Assembly: GCA_965247065.1 (NCBI GenBank)
Contig: CBDFGN010000005.1
Coordinates: forward strand, 558,001 to 622,000
Direction of reading: 5' to 3'
Length of the DNA: 64,000 nucleotides
Origin: CBDFGN01 sp965247065
GTDB taxonomy: Bacteria > Bacteroidota > Bacteroidia > Cytophagales > Cyclobacteriaceae
Below, in pieces: positions 8,958 to 18,112 of the stretch (position 1 is the stretch's first letter; each line of letters opens with the position of its first letter). A program made the translations under genes and the position numbers. The notes beneath the pieces were generated by a model that was given only the letters and a program-made list of their open reading frames with translations, was not told the DNA's origin and did no database searches.

Positions 8958-11900
8958 ATGAGTGATTTGTTTTTCTGGCAGACTTGGGACACTCAGAACA
9001 AGGTTTTGCTAGGTGTTATGCTGCTGGTTGCCCTTGGAGCAACTATTCTTGCCGCCGTTAGCTACCTCTTAAGTCCCGAGCCGGCGATCCTTTGGGAGGT
9101 GGTATCCAAGCTGCATTCGGTGCCTATCCCATTCTACACAATTAACCTAGGCCTATTGGAATTGGATTTCATGGTTGAAAATTACTTGATTACTCAATAC
9201 TTTCAGGGTAGCAATGTAAATATCAGCTCTACCTGGGCGCTGATCTATGTTCTTTTTTTGGGGACTAGCATAGCGTTTTCACTGGCCGTAATTACCGCTC
9301 TAAGCCGATTTTGGTTCATTTTCTCGATGGCTGCTTTCGTTCTTCTTATGATGAATTTCAAGTTGGAGCAATTGCTTCTTTTTGGAAGAACCGATCAGGT
9401 AGGGTTGATACTGGCGTTTTTTTTGTACTTGCCCTTAAGCTATTATTTTCAAGCCTTCCGGCCAGACATTAATTTCCTCCGCCGGCTTTTGGCGTTTGGT
9501 GCTGTTACATTGGCGTTTGGCTTCTTGATATATTCGGTCGCCCAAGTGGAAGCTCCCTTTCTTTATTTGGCCAATTACGGGATTTTCGCGCCGCTTATTG
9601 CTACCATCATCTTCATTTTCCTCGTCAGTCATGAAATCGTTTTTGGATTTTTGCATATCACTACATCCGGAGTTCAATCGCGGAAGAGCCTCCTGCACTT
9701 TATGGTCATCACTATCTTCTATCTGACCAACTTACTAATGCTTTATTTGTACAACCGCCAGAAAATCGATTGGAACCTCATCTATTTTAGTGAATTCCTT
9801 TTGCTAATGATTTCGGCCATTATCGGTTTTTGGGGAATAAGAAGGCGTAATCATCTATTTCAGAATATTCTTCGCTTTGAACCCGAGGGGGCCTATTTGT
9901 ACTTATCGGCCGCGGTGGTATGTTTCAGTACTGTCTTTTATGTATTCGTTACAGCGAACGATCCTTTGATTGAAACCCTTGAAGATACCATAGTGTTTAG
10001 CCTTATTGGTTTTGGAGTGGTAAGCGTACTTTACGTATTCGCCAATTTCTTCAATTTGATCTACTATGATTTGCCTATCCATAAAGTGGTATACAAGCCC
10101 AGGCACATGCCCTTCTGGACCGCCCGTATAGGATCGCTCCTTTTCGTACTGGGATTGGTTGCTTTATCGGACAATTTCCCGGTGAGCCAGGCCATTGCCG
10201 GCTATTACAACGGTGTTGGAGACTTGTATTCTATCCAGGGCCAGCAGCTTTTGGCGGAAGGATATTATGAGAATGCCAGCTATTACGGTTACCAAAACCA
10301 CAGATCAAATTACATCTTGGCGCAGGGTGCCTTTGATCGCGGCGATCGACCTCGGGGATACAGGTTTCTGACCGAATCCGTGAAAAAGAAACCTACACCG
10401 CATGCATTTGCCAACCTGGCGAACTATTACGACCGAAATAACCAATTCTTCAATGCCTTATTCACCATGAATGATGGTTTGGCCCGTTTCCCAAATCAGC
10501 CAGCCCTATTAAACAATATGGCATTGCTTTACGGCCAATCTACCGTTTTGGATTCCCTTTTTTTCTATGCGCAGGCGGGTATGGAGCATAATTTAAGTTC
10601 AAGGCAAGCCCGGACTAATTTGATGGCTAAATTAATTGAACACGATGTGCAGGTGTCACTTGATTCTGCTGAGGACTCATTCTGGCCAGCTGACTACGTG
10701 CCAATGCAGGCCAATTACCTGGCGTTTGCAAACAAGAACAATCACGAGGCAGATCTGAAACTTCAAGCGCCGCTTTTGGAAGACTCCGTACTGGATCTTG
10801 AGGAATTCTCATTGGTTTTTAATCACATGATTAACCAATCCGGTCATTTAGATTCTAGTTTTCACAGTTTCATTGATCTCGCAAGAATTCATCCATCCAA
10901 TCGCTGGTGTGAAGAGAACTTGTCGCTCGGTCAGGCACTGGCTGCACGACGGTCTGGGAATTTGACACGGGCTTATCGAACTCTTCAAAACCTAAGATCC
11001 TCAACGCGCAATGCCGGTTATTATGAATGCTCGATGGGTCTGTGGGCGCTCGAGGAGAGAGATTTCGAAAGGGCCGTCACTCATTTCGAATCGGCTGAGA
11101 ATTTGGCGTATCCTGGGGCCCCGTTTTATCGGGCTTTGGCCTTGCTGTTTGGAGGGAAGGAGTCGGAGGCAAGATCGGCATTCTCTGAATTACCTCCGAA
11201 TGAGGTAATTAGTGAACCCTATGTGGAAAAGATTAAGAAAGCGTTGAAGGCTGATTCCTCTGAAATTTTCCAAGAACTTGATGCGGAGGTCAAGTATTTT
11301 TGGATCCTCTTAAACTTTTCCCAACCGAAGGAGGTAGTGGAAGAATTATGGCGGGGTACTGAAGGCCGAATTCGATTCGAGATTGCCCTTGGTATGGCCC
11401 ACCAGGCGATGGATACCCGGAAGTGGGGCATGGCCTATAAATGGATGGAGCATGCTAGGATCGCGGCTGTAAGTGAGGATCTGGCTGACCCATTGAATTG
11501 GGCGAGACTGCGCTATAGTTTGTATACAGGGAACTTTCAGAATTTGCATCAGATAGTTGAAAAACTGAGCCCAAATAACCCAAATCAAAGACTGCTTGCA
11601 GGATTCCTAAGGGCGAAGGATCTGGAGAGGGCAAGCGATCTTGAGAACGCGGAGATTCTGTATAGGTGGTTGGCAACGGCCAACCCATACCTGGAGGGCA
11701 TTGTCATTGAGGCAGCCAGGTTTTTTGAGGAGGTCCTGGGTGACTCGGACCAGGCCTATGACCTGCTCCTTCAGGCATTGGAGTTCAACCAGAGTTCAGC
11801 GGATCTAAGGATGGCCTACACGTTACAATGCCTGAACGCTGGTTTAGCGCATTACGCTGAGCTCTCACTGAAGGTTTTAAGGGCGAGCCTTGAAAACAAA

Positions 11901-11984
11901 GAATCGCAATCTTTTGAGCAAGTTTATAAGGAAAAGGAGTTGGAAATGCAGAAAAATCAGCAATGGGAGGATCAACCAATTTGA
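8958..11984 (+). CDS. Large protein with multi-helix membrane domain and TPR-like repeats, unknown role
   Basis: This 1008-residue protein has two halves. Residues about 15-410 hold roughly a dozen hydrophobic helices, including runs such as VLLGVMLLVALGATILAAVSYL and ATIIFIFLVSHEIVFGFL. From about residue 420 it changes to soluble alpha-helical repeats of TPR/solenoid type (for example GDLYSIQGQQLLAEGYYENA, FANLANYYDRNNQFFNALFT, RFPNQPALLNNMALLYG), running to the C terminus. The topology suggests a membrane-anchored scaffold. I do not recognise a catalytic motif and assign no function. It lies between gatC and a cobalamin adenosyltransferase on the same strand. Confidence 0.8.
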   Translation: MSDLFFWQTWDTQNKVLLGVMLLVALGATILAAVSYLLSPEPAILWEVVSKLHSVPIPFYTINLGLLELDFMVENYLITQYFQGSNVNISSTWALIYVLFLGTSIAFSLAVITALSRFWFIFSMAAFVLLMMNFKLEQLLLFGRTDQVGLILAFFLYLPLSYYFQAFRPDINFLRRLLAFGAVTLAFGFLIYSVAQVEAPFLYLANYGIFAPLIATIIFIFLVSHEIVFGFLHITTSGVQSRKSLLHFMVITIFYLTNLLMLYLYNRQKIDWNLIYFSEFLLLMISAIIGFWGIRRRNHLFQNILRFEPEGAYLYLSAAVVCFSTVFYVFVTANDPLIETLEDTIVFSLIGFGVVSVLYVFANFFNLIYYDLPIHKVVYKPRHMPFWTARIGSLLFVLGLVALSDNFPVSQAIAGYYNGVGDLYSIQGQQLLAEGYYENASYYGYQNHRSNYILAQGAFDRGDRPRGYRFLTESVKKKPTPHAFANLANYYDRNNQFFNALFTMNDGLARFPNQPALLNNMALLYGQSTVLDSLFFYAQAGMEHNLSSRQARTNLMAKLIEHDVQVSLDSAEDSFWPADYVPMQANYLAFANKNNHEADLKLQAPLLEDSVLDLEEFSLVFNHMINQSGHLDSSFHSFIDLARIHPSNRWCEENLSLGQALAARRSGNLTRAYRTLQNLRSSTRNAGYYECSMGLWALEERDFERAVTHFESAENLAYPGAPFYRALALLFGGKESEARSAFSELPPNEVISEPYVEKIKKALKADSSEIFQELDAEVKYFWILLNFSQPKEVVEELWRGTEGRIRFEIALGMAHQAMDTRKWGMAYKWMEHARIAAVSEDLADPLNWARLRYSLYTGNFQNLHQIVEKLSPNNPNQRLLAGFLRAKDLERASDLENAEILYRWLATANPYLEGIVIEAARFFEEVLGDSDQAYDLLLQALEFNQSSADLRMAYTLQCLNAGLAHYAELSLKVLRASLENKESQSFEQVYKEKELEMQKNQQWEDQPI

Positions 11985-12003
11985 TCGTTAACCAAACGTC
12001 GGA

Positions 12004-12546
12004 ATGAAAATTTACACCAAAACCGGGGACAAAGGCGAGACATCCCTATTAGGGGGTACCAGGGTTTCGAAGTCCCATATAAGGATTGAAGCCTACGGAA
12101 CTTTAGATGAATTAAATTCTTACCTGGGCTTGCTAGCCGATCAGAGGGTTAATTCATCGCGTAGGGATTTTGTACTAGGCATACAGAATGATTTGTTCGC
12201 CATGGGATCGATGCTTGCTACTGACCCCAAAAAGTCAAAAGTAAAAATTCCTCCATTTGACCCCAGGCAAATCGAGGGCCTGGAAAAAGAAATTGATTTT
12301 ATGGATAGCAACCTGCCGGAATTACGTAATTTTATTCTGCCCGGTGGCCATGAATCGGTATCTACCTGCCATGTGGCCCGTTCAGTTTGCCGTCGGGCCG
12401 AAAGAGCGGTTATTCGGCTATCGGAAACCAACGAGGTGGATGAGGTGTTGATAAAATACCTAAATCGCCTTTCTGATTATCTTTTTGTTTTGGCTAGAAA
12501 AATGAGTGGAGAGTTGAACGTTGGAGAGGTTATTTGGAGGCCTTAA
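12004..12546 (+). CDS. Cob(I)alamin adenosyltransferase, PduO type
   Basis: A 180-residue ATP:corrinoid adenosyltransferase. The ATP-binding N terminus KIYTKTGDKGETSLLGG and the C-terminal-half motifs CHVARSVCRRAERAV and LIKYLNRLSDYLFVLAR are all present. It transfers the adenosyl group of ATP to cob(I)alamin to give coenzyme B12, the cofactor of enzymes such as methylmalonyl-CoA mutase. No cobalamin riboswitch was recognised upstream; the gene follows the membrane/TPR gene by 19 bases and is probably expressed with it. Confidence 0.93.
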   Translation: MKIYTKTGDKGETSLLGGTRVSKSHIRIEAYGTLDELNSYLGLLADQRVNSSRRDFVLGIQNDLFAMGSMLATDPKKSKVKIPPFDPRQIEGLEKEIDFMDSNLPELRNFILPGGHESVSTCHVARSVCRRAERAVIRLSETNEVDEVLIKYLNRLSDYLFVLARKMSGELNVGEVIWRP

Positions 12547-12598
12547 AGCGGAATTCCGATATGAACATGCGTCGTATCTTCAAAAGGGAATTATTTAG

Positions 12599-12606
12599 TA
12601 GTTTTG
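12599..12606 (+). promoter_or_regulatory. Candidate -7 element TAGTTTTG before the type II aminotransferase
   Basis: TAGTTTTG matches TANNTTTG, 34 bases before the start codon. The -33 position reads TCT rather than TTG, so support is partial. Confidence 0.35.
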
Positions 12607-12640
12607 AGCCCTACAAAGGGTAGTTGTCCTGAAGAAAGTC

Positions 12641-13705
12641 ATGTTAGCAACTATTGAAATTGAAAAACATCTGGTCGGCGAGTCCCGAGTTTCGCAAGTT
12701 GATTTTGACAATATTCCATTTGGCAAAGTCTACGCTGACCATATGTTCATCTCCGACTTTCAAGATGGGGAGTGGAGGGAGTTCAGGATTGTCCCATATC
12801 GTGGGTTACAGCTGAGTCCTGCGACCGCGACTATTCACTATGGTCAATCAGTCTTCGAAGGAATGAAGGCTTATAAGGACCAACAGGGTGCTGCATTGTT
12901 ATTTCGCCCGTTGGACAATCACAAAAGATTGAACGTCTCGGCTATTAGAATGTGTATTCCAGAGATTCCAGAGGAAATTTTTATGGCCGGCCTTACCGAT
13001 TTAATACGCATTGACAAGGCTTGGATTCCGAATAATCCGCGAACATCGCTGTATGTTCGACCCTTCATTTTCGCTACCGACGAATATATCGGAATACGAC
13101 CTTCGGATACTTATAAGTTCATGATTTTCACCTGCCCGGTGGGGGCCTATTACTCCCGGGCCGTCAAAGTAAAAATTGAAACCCGTTATTCTCGGGCATT
13201 CGAGGGTGGCACTGGTTTTGCCAAAGCGGCCGGTAATTATGCAGGTTCTTTGTATCCGGCAAAATTGGCGCAGGAAAAAGGCTTTGATCAGCTCTTGTGG
13301 ACCGATGGCAAAACCCATAAGTACATTGAGGAGTCTGGAACCATGAACGTCATGTTCCGGATCGGGGACCGGTTGGTGACTGCGCCCACCAGCGACACCA
13401 TCCTTCAGGGAATCACCCGCGACAGCGTTCTTACTCTTGCCCGGGAATGGGGCCTAACCGTAGAAGAGCGTAAGGTGGAGGTCCTGGAAATAATATCAGC
13501 TATTAAGGACAAAACCTTAAAGGAAGCCTTTGGTACCGGTACCGCAGCAACTATAGCTCATATCTCCACCATAGGCTTTGACGACGTCGATTATGAGTTG
13601 GATGATTCGGCCCAGTGGGAATTCTCCAACCGAGTGCTGCAAAAGCTGGAGGGGATCAGGAGGGGAGAGGAAGCTGACAAATACGGCTGGGTGTTCCACG
13701 TATGA
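12641..13705 (+). CDS. ilvE: Branched-chain amino acid aminotransferase, type II (BCAT-like)
   Basis: A 354-residue PLP enzyme of fold-type IV with the longer, eukaryote-like BCAT architecture. Recognisable segments are TIHYGQSVFEGMKAYK, YVRPFIFATDEYIGIRPS, the lysine-containing FAKAAGNYAGSLYPAK and EESGTMNVMF, then TILQGITRDSVL and GTGTAATIAHI. It interconverts Leu, Ile and Val with their 2-oxo acids using glutamate. A second, shorter aminotransferase of the other type heads the ilv operon at 61.7-62.6 kb. This one is outside that operon and may serve catabolism or housekeeping; that division of labour is inference. Confidence 0.92.
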   Translation: MLATIEIEKHLVGESRVSQVDFDNIPFGKVYADHMFISDFQDGEWREFRIVPYRGLQLSPATATIHYGQSVFEGMKAYKDQQGAALLFRPLDNHKRLNVSAIRMCIPEIPEEIFMAGLTDLIRIDKAWIPNNPRTSLYVRPFIFATDEYIGIRPSDTYKFMIFTCPVGAYYSRAVKVKIETRYSRAFEGGTGFAKAAGNYAGSLYPAKLAQEKGFDQLLWTDGKTHKYIEESGTMNVMFRIGDRLVTAPTSDTILQGITRDSVLTLAREWGLTVEERKVEVLEIISAIKDKTLKEAFGTGTAATIAHISTIGFDDVDYELDDSAQWEFSNRVLQKLEGIRRGEEADKYGWVFHV

Positions 13706-13714
13706 GTCCTGCTT

Positions 13715-15586
13715 CTACTCCAACTCAAGGATCATTGGTGATCTAGCGGGAACTACCAGCGATCCTTTGAGAGCAATTGTTTTATGGGTAATTATATCTC
13801 TACCTGCTTCGGTGCCTTTCAACATTTCGTCGAACCGGTCCAAATCCAGAACCTGATCCGTGCTGTTGCGATTCAGGACTACCATCACCTTGTCATTCCC
13901 TTGGAATCTAAAGTAGACATAAGCACCATTCTGCGGAGCATAATGCATCAGCTCCCCGGCGTGGATCACCGAAGCCTGCTTGCGCCAATTGAACAAAATA
14001 GAAGTGAAATCCATGGCCTCCCTTTGTTGGTGGGTAAGCCCCTCCCCAGTAAAGGCATTGGTGGCATCTCCTGCCCATCCACCGGAATAATCCGCCCGAA
14101 TCTGACCGTGATTCCCGGGGTCGTCATTAGTAAATAGCAATTCGGTCCCGTAGTAAATTTGAGGGATGCCCCTCATGGTGGCAAAGTACACCATTCCCAA
14201 CTTGAAAAGGTTCAGATCTTCCTTCACCTGAGTGAAAAACCGATCCATGTCATGATTGTCGGGAAAAATTACAAAATTATCCGGGTCGGCATAGAAAAAG
14301 TCATTGGCCAACATTTCGTAGCTACTGTCAAAGCCGGTATCATCCTCCACTAAGCTCTTCCTCAGGGCCCCCTGAAGGGGGAAATCCAGCATGCTGGGCA
14401 GGCAAGATTCATACCCGGCCCGATTTCCTTGTTGCCAATAGCCCACAGTCAATGGATTTTCGCTCCATTCTTCTCCAGTGATATTGAAATTAGGATACTC
14501 ATTCATTACCGCACAGGTCCACGCCGTCAAGAAATCCGTATCGTTGTACGGGTAGGTGTCCATTCGGATTCCATCCAATCCCACATACTCAATCCACCAC
14601 ATAGTATTCTGAATAAGGTAGGTGGACAGCAACGGATTCCGATGATTGAGATCAGGCATTGTCTCTACGAACCAACCGTCAACAAGATGGAGGTAATCAT
14701 ATTCTGAGCGATAAAGATCCTGAATGGTTGGTTTCCTGTGATTAGTGTATACAAACTCATTGTCAAAATTTATCCAATCAGAGGCAGGAAGGTCTTTCAT
14801 CCACCAATGTTCTGAGCCGCAGTGATTAGTTATCATATCCATGATCAGCTTGATTCCTTTTTGATCAGCGATATCGCCCAATTGAGCGTACTCTTCATTA
14901 GATCCGAATCGGGGATCAACTCTGTAATAATCAGTGGTGGAATAACCGTGGTAGGAAAAGCTTGGCTGATTGTTTTCCAACACCGGATTGACCCAAATGG
15001 CCGTAAATCCCATGCCGGCGATATGATCCAGTGCGTTTATGGTGCCCTTTATGTCCCCGCCATGGCGACCCCAAGGATTACTGCGTTCAGCGGTTTCCAC
15101 TAGTCCTTCCACGTTATCGTTATCGGGATTGCCGTTGATGAAGCGATCCGGAGTTATCAGATAAAGGGCATCCGAAAATGTAAAGCCCTGCCGATTTGAG
15201 GAACCCTTCTGACGGACTTTTAGCTCATATTGGTAGGTGTGTATTGCCTTTCCCCGACGGGTAAATTCGATGTCGAAGGTCCCGGGTTTGACCTCCTCCT
15301 TGATGAGCAGGTCTAGAAAAAGGTAATTCGGGCTTTCTACTCTGATGACCCTTTGGATCGTCACACCCGGATATTCTATCTGTACGTTGAGTTCAGCGAT
15401 ATTTTCCATGTGCACCAAGAGTTGAAGAGTAGGATTCTGCATTCCGGTCCACCAAAAAGGGGGTTCCACGTGATCGATCTTGGCCACGGCAACCGAACAG
15501 AATAGCATCAACGCACCAAAACTTGTGGATTGTATGAAATTCGCGGCAGAGGGATAGCGCTTGGACTGAGTCATGAGACGAATCAT
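13715..15586 (-). CDS. Secreted GH13 alpha-glucan hydrolase (cyclomaltodextrinase/neopullulanase type)
   Basis: A 623-residue protein with an N-terminal signal (FGALMLFCSVAVA), an N-terminal domain starting VEPPFWWTGMQNPTLQLLV (cyclomaltodextrinase N domain), a GH13 barrel and a C-terminal beta domain. The catalytic set is complete: nucleophile Asp343 in GIRMDTYPY, acid/base Glu372 in ITGEEW and Asp446 in FPDNHDMDR; NPVLENNQ and MDMITNHCG are other GH13 regions. It probably degrades maltodextrins, pullulan or cyclodextrins in the periplasm or at the surface. An ATG four codons downstream is an alternative start. No susC/susD genes are adjacent, so it is not in an obvious polysaccharide utilisation locus. 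Confidence 0.92.
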   Translation of the reverse strand: MIRLMTQSKRYPSAANFIQSTSFGALMLFCSVAVAKIDHVEPPFWWTGMQNPTLQLLVHMENIAELNVQIEYPGVTIQRVIRVESPNYLFLDLLIKEEVKPGTFDIEFTRRGKAIHTYQYELKVRQKGSSNRQGFTFSDALYLITPDRFINGNPDNDNVEGLVETAERSNPWGRHGGDIKGTINALDHIAGMGFTAIWVNPVLENNQPSFSYHGYSTTDYYRVDPRFGSNEEYAQLGDIADQKGIKLIMDMITNHCGSEHWWMKDLPASDWINFDNEFVYTNHRKPTIQDLYRSEYDYLHLVDGWFVETMPDLNHRNPLLSTYLIQNTMWWIEYVGLDGIRMDTYPYNDTDFLTAWTCAVMNEYPNFNITGEEWSENPLTVGYWQQGNRAGYESCLPSMLDFPLQGALRKSLVEDDTGFDSSYEMLANDFFYADPDNFVIFPDNHDMDRFFTQVKEDLNLFKLGMVYFATMRGIPQIYYGTELLFTNDDPGNHGQIRADYSGGWAGDATNAFTGEGLTHQQREAMDFTSILFNWRKQASVIHAGELMHYAPQNGAYVYFRFQGNDKVMVVLNRNSTDQVLDLDRFDEMLKGTEAGRDIITHKTIALKGSLVVPARSPMILELE

Positions 15587-15763
15587 AATGCTTTATTCAA
15601 ATTTGCTCCATTATTTTCATTTTCCATCCGATTTCGTCTTTAACCAAAGGGTTCGGGTTATGTCTTCTCTCATTTGTTATCAGTGGAGTCAGTATAAACT
15701 CACTCTCATGGTGATTTCTAAACAGACTGTGAGAGAATCCAGGCACCATCTTCGCACACCAAA

Positions 15764-15794
15764 TTTGAGACTAGAGGTCTTTGCATTAGTTTTG
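15764..15794 (+). promoter_or_regulatory. prfB promoter, Bacteroidota type
   Basis: TTTG at 15764-15767 and TAGTTTTG at 15787-15794 are separated by exactly 19 bases, an ideal match to the Bacteroidota -33/-7 consensus. Transcription would begin near 15801, leaving a leader of about 21 bases before the prfB ATG. Confidence 0.7.
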
Positions 15795-15821
15795 CCCGAT
15801 GGATGAAATGAAACTCTACCC

Positions 15822-16902
15822 ATGATGACCACCGAGAATCTAAAGGATTTAAAGGCCAGGATAGAAGCCTTGAGGGGGTATCTTTGACTACGATAAGAAG
15901 GTTGAAGAGATCACTGAAGAAGAGAAAATCACCATGGAACCCAATTTTTGGGATGACCCCAAGAAGGCTGAAAAGATTCTTAAGACGATAAAATCTAAGA
16001 AAATATGGACTGATGCTTTCAAATCCGTGAATTCGAAAGTTGAGGACGTTGAAACTTTATTCGAATTCCATCACGAGGGGGAAGTAGATGATGAGGAGAT
16101 GGAAGAAGAGTATGTGACACTTCTGGAGTCATTAGAGAATCTGGAGTTCAAGAAAATGCTCAATCAGGAGGAGGATCAGTTAGGAGCCATGCTGGAAATA
16201 AATCCCGGTGCCGGGGGAACGGAAAGTCAGGATTGGGCTGAAATGTTATTGCGGATGTATATGCGTTGGGGGGAGCGAAGCGATTTCAATGTAAGTCAGG
16301 TAAATCATCAGCAAGGAGACACTGCCGGAATAAAATCGGCGACCCTGGAAATCAGCGGTGATTTCGCCTATGGCTATCTCAAGGCGGAAATTGGAGTGCA
16401 TCGACTGGTTCGCATTTCACCATTCGATTCTGGGGCAAGGAGGCACACTTCATTCGCTTCTGTTTTTGCCTACCCAATCATCGACGATACGATCCAGATT
16501 GAAATTAATAATGCGGATATCACCTGGGAAACATTTCGTTCCGGAGGGGCGGGCGGGCAGAATGTAAACAAGGTAGAAACGGCGGTGCGACTCAAACACG
16601 CTCCCTCTGGAATAATCGTCGAGTGCCAACAGGAACGATCCCAACTGCAAAATAAGGATAAGGCCTTGAACATGTTGAAGTCCCGACTTTATCAATTGGA
16701 AATCGAGAAAAGAAACAAGCAAAAGGAGGAGGTTGAGAGTAGCAAGCTGAAAATTGATTTCGGTTCCCAGATCCGCAATTATGTCTTGCACCCCTACAAA
16801 TTGGTTAAGGATAACAGGACAAACCAGGAGCGATCCGACGTTCAAAACGTTCTGGACGGCGATATCGACTCATTCATCAAAGCTTATTTGATGCAGAGCT
16901 GA
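15822..16902 (+). CDS. prfB: Peptide chain release factor 2, with programmed +1 frameshift
   Basis: RF2 terminates translation at UGA and UAA. The gene is in two frames: 21 codons from the ATG at 15822 to CTT at 15882-15884, then, skipping base 15885, continuous coding from 15886 to 16902 (about 359 residues). The second part contains the peptide-release motif in SGGAGGQNVNK and the stop-codon-reading SPF in VRISPFDSGARR, so the protein is a complete RF2. Without the frameshift only a 21-residue peptide would be made. A good promoter lies just upstream; the MFS gene follows by 31 bases. Confidence 0.96.
15873..15888 (+). promoter_or_regulatory. prfB programmed +1 frameshift site
   Basis: The sequence AGGGGGTATCTTTGAC has an internal Shine-Dalgarno-like AGGGGG (15873-15878), a three-base spacer, the slippery CTT and an in-frame TGA at 15885-15887 followed by C. 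It is the same arrangement as the classic RF2 autoregulatory site: low RF2 slows termination at UGA and favours slipping into the +1 frame. Confidence 0.95.
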
Positions 16903-16933
16903 CTGCTCTGAAGGTCAGCTCGAATCGTTCCAT

Positions 16934-18100
16934 ATGTCTTTTTCCAATCGACCTTATACCCTGCAGTTCTGGCTCCTTTGCCTAAGCTCATTTCTGTTTT
17001 TCACCTCCTTTAATATGATCATTCCCGAGCTGCCGGATTATCTGGAAACCCTGGGAGGTGAGGATTATAAGGGGTTGATCATCTCGCTGTTTACGGTCAC
17101 CGCCGGCCTCTCAAGGCCTTTCAGTGGTAAATTAGCTGACACTATCGGCCGCATTCCGGTGATGGTAATCGGCTCGGTAGTTTGCGTTGTGAGTGGACTA
17201 CTCTACCCTGTGGCCTCCACAGTATTCTCATTCCTCTTGTTGCGCCTCTTTCATGGGTTCTCTACCGGATTTAAACCTACCGGTACTTCCGCTTATATCG
17301 CCGACATAGTTCCCTTCGACCGGCGGGGAGAGGGCCTTGGGATACAGGGTGTCAGCGCCGGCTTTGGCATGGCAATGGGTCCCGTAATTGGAAGTTTTGT
17401 GACCATTTGGTACGGGATGGATTTTATGTTCTATTGCTCAGCCATCTTCGCATTATTGTCAGTTTTAGTCCTTATAGGCATGAAAGAGACCGTGGCTGAC
17501 CGCCAAAAGTTTGGCCTGCATCTTCTCCGGGTAGGCCGAGAGGACGTTTTTGAACCGAGGGTGATACCTCCTTCTATAGTGCTGCTACTGAGCGCGTTTT
17601 CGTTTGGCGTGGTCCTGACTTTGATCCCCGACCTGAGCAAGCACCTGGCCATTCAGAACAAGGGACTTTTCTTTGCTTATTTCACCATAGCTTCTATTTC
17701 CATTCGGTTTTTTGCGGGCAAGGCTTCGGATGTCTATGGACGCACTATCATCCTATTGTTCTCCACCTCCACAATGGCCATGGCAATGATAGTAATTGGC
17801 TTTTCAAGCTCTGCGTTCTCCTTTTTCGTGGGAGCGGTTATGCTCGGTCTGGGTTCGGGGATGAACACTCCGACTATTTTCGCGTGGACTATCGATTTGT
17901 CAAGCGAACAACACCGGGGAAGAGCAATGGCCACAATGTATATTGCTCTGGAAGTGGGTATCGGCATAGGAGCTCTTGTTTCAGGGTCTGTTTATTCGAA
18001 TAACGCAGAAATGTTTGGAGTGATTTTTTCGATCGGGGCTTTGCTCTCAGCAGCCGCTTTTGGCTACCTGATTTCAAAACATTTGGTCAAAGCTGCCTAG
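16934..18100 (+). CDS. MFS transporter
   Basis: A 388-residue, 12-helix major facilitator. The loop 2-3 signature is visible as GKLADTIGRIPVMV, its counterpart in the second half as GKASDVYGRTIIL, and the helix-5 glycine-rich region as GVSAGFGMAMGPVIGSF. It is of the drug-efflux/sugar-like DHA type, but the substrate cannot be read from sequence. It follows prfB closely and converges with the histidine kinase gene. Confidence 0.9.
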   Translation: MSFSNRPYTLQFWLLCLSSFLFFTSFNMIIPELPDYLETLGGEDYKGLIISLFTVTAGLSRPFSGKLADTIGRIPVMVIGSVVCVVSGLLYPVASTVFSFLLLRLFHGFSTGFKPTGTSAYIADIVPFDRRGEGLGIQGVSAGFGMAMGPVIGSFVTIWYGMDFMFYCSAIFALLSVLVLIGMKETVADRQKFGLHLLRVGREDVFEPRVIPPSIVLLLSAFSFGVVLTLIPDLSKHLAIQNKGLFFAYFTIASISIRFFAGKASDVYGRTIILLFSTSTMAMAMIVIGFSSSAFSFFVGAVMLGLGSGMNTPTIFAWTIDLSSEQHRGRAMATMYIALEVGIGIGALVSGSVYSNNAEMFGVIFSIGALLSAAAFGYLISKHLVKAA

Positions 18101-18112
18101 CTGCTGGAAGCC

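Noticed and set aside
12561..12622. 20-codon frame before the type II aminotransferase as a possible leader peptide
   Set aside because: Its product is not enriched in branched-chain residues and no terminator follows.
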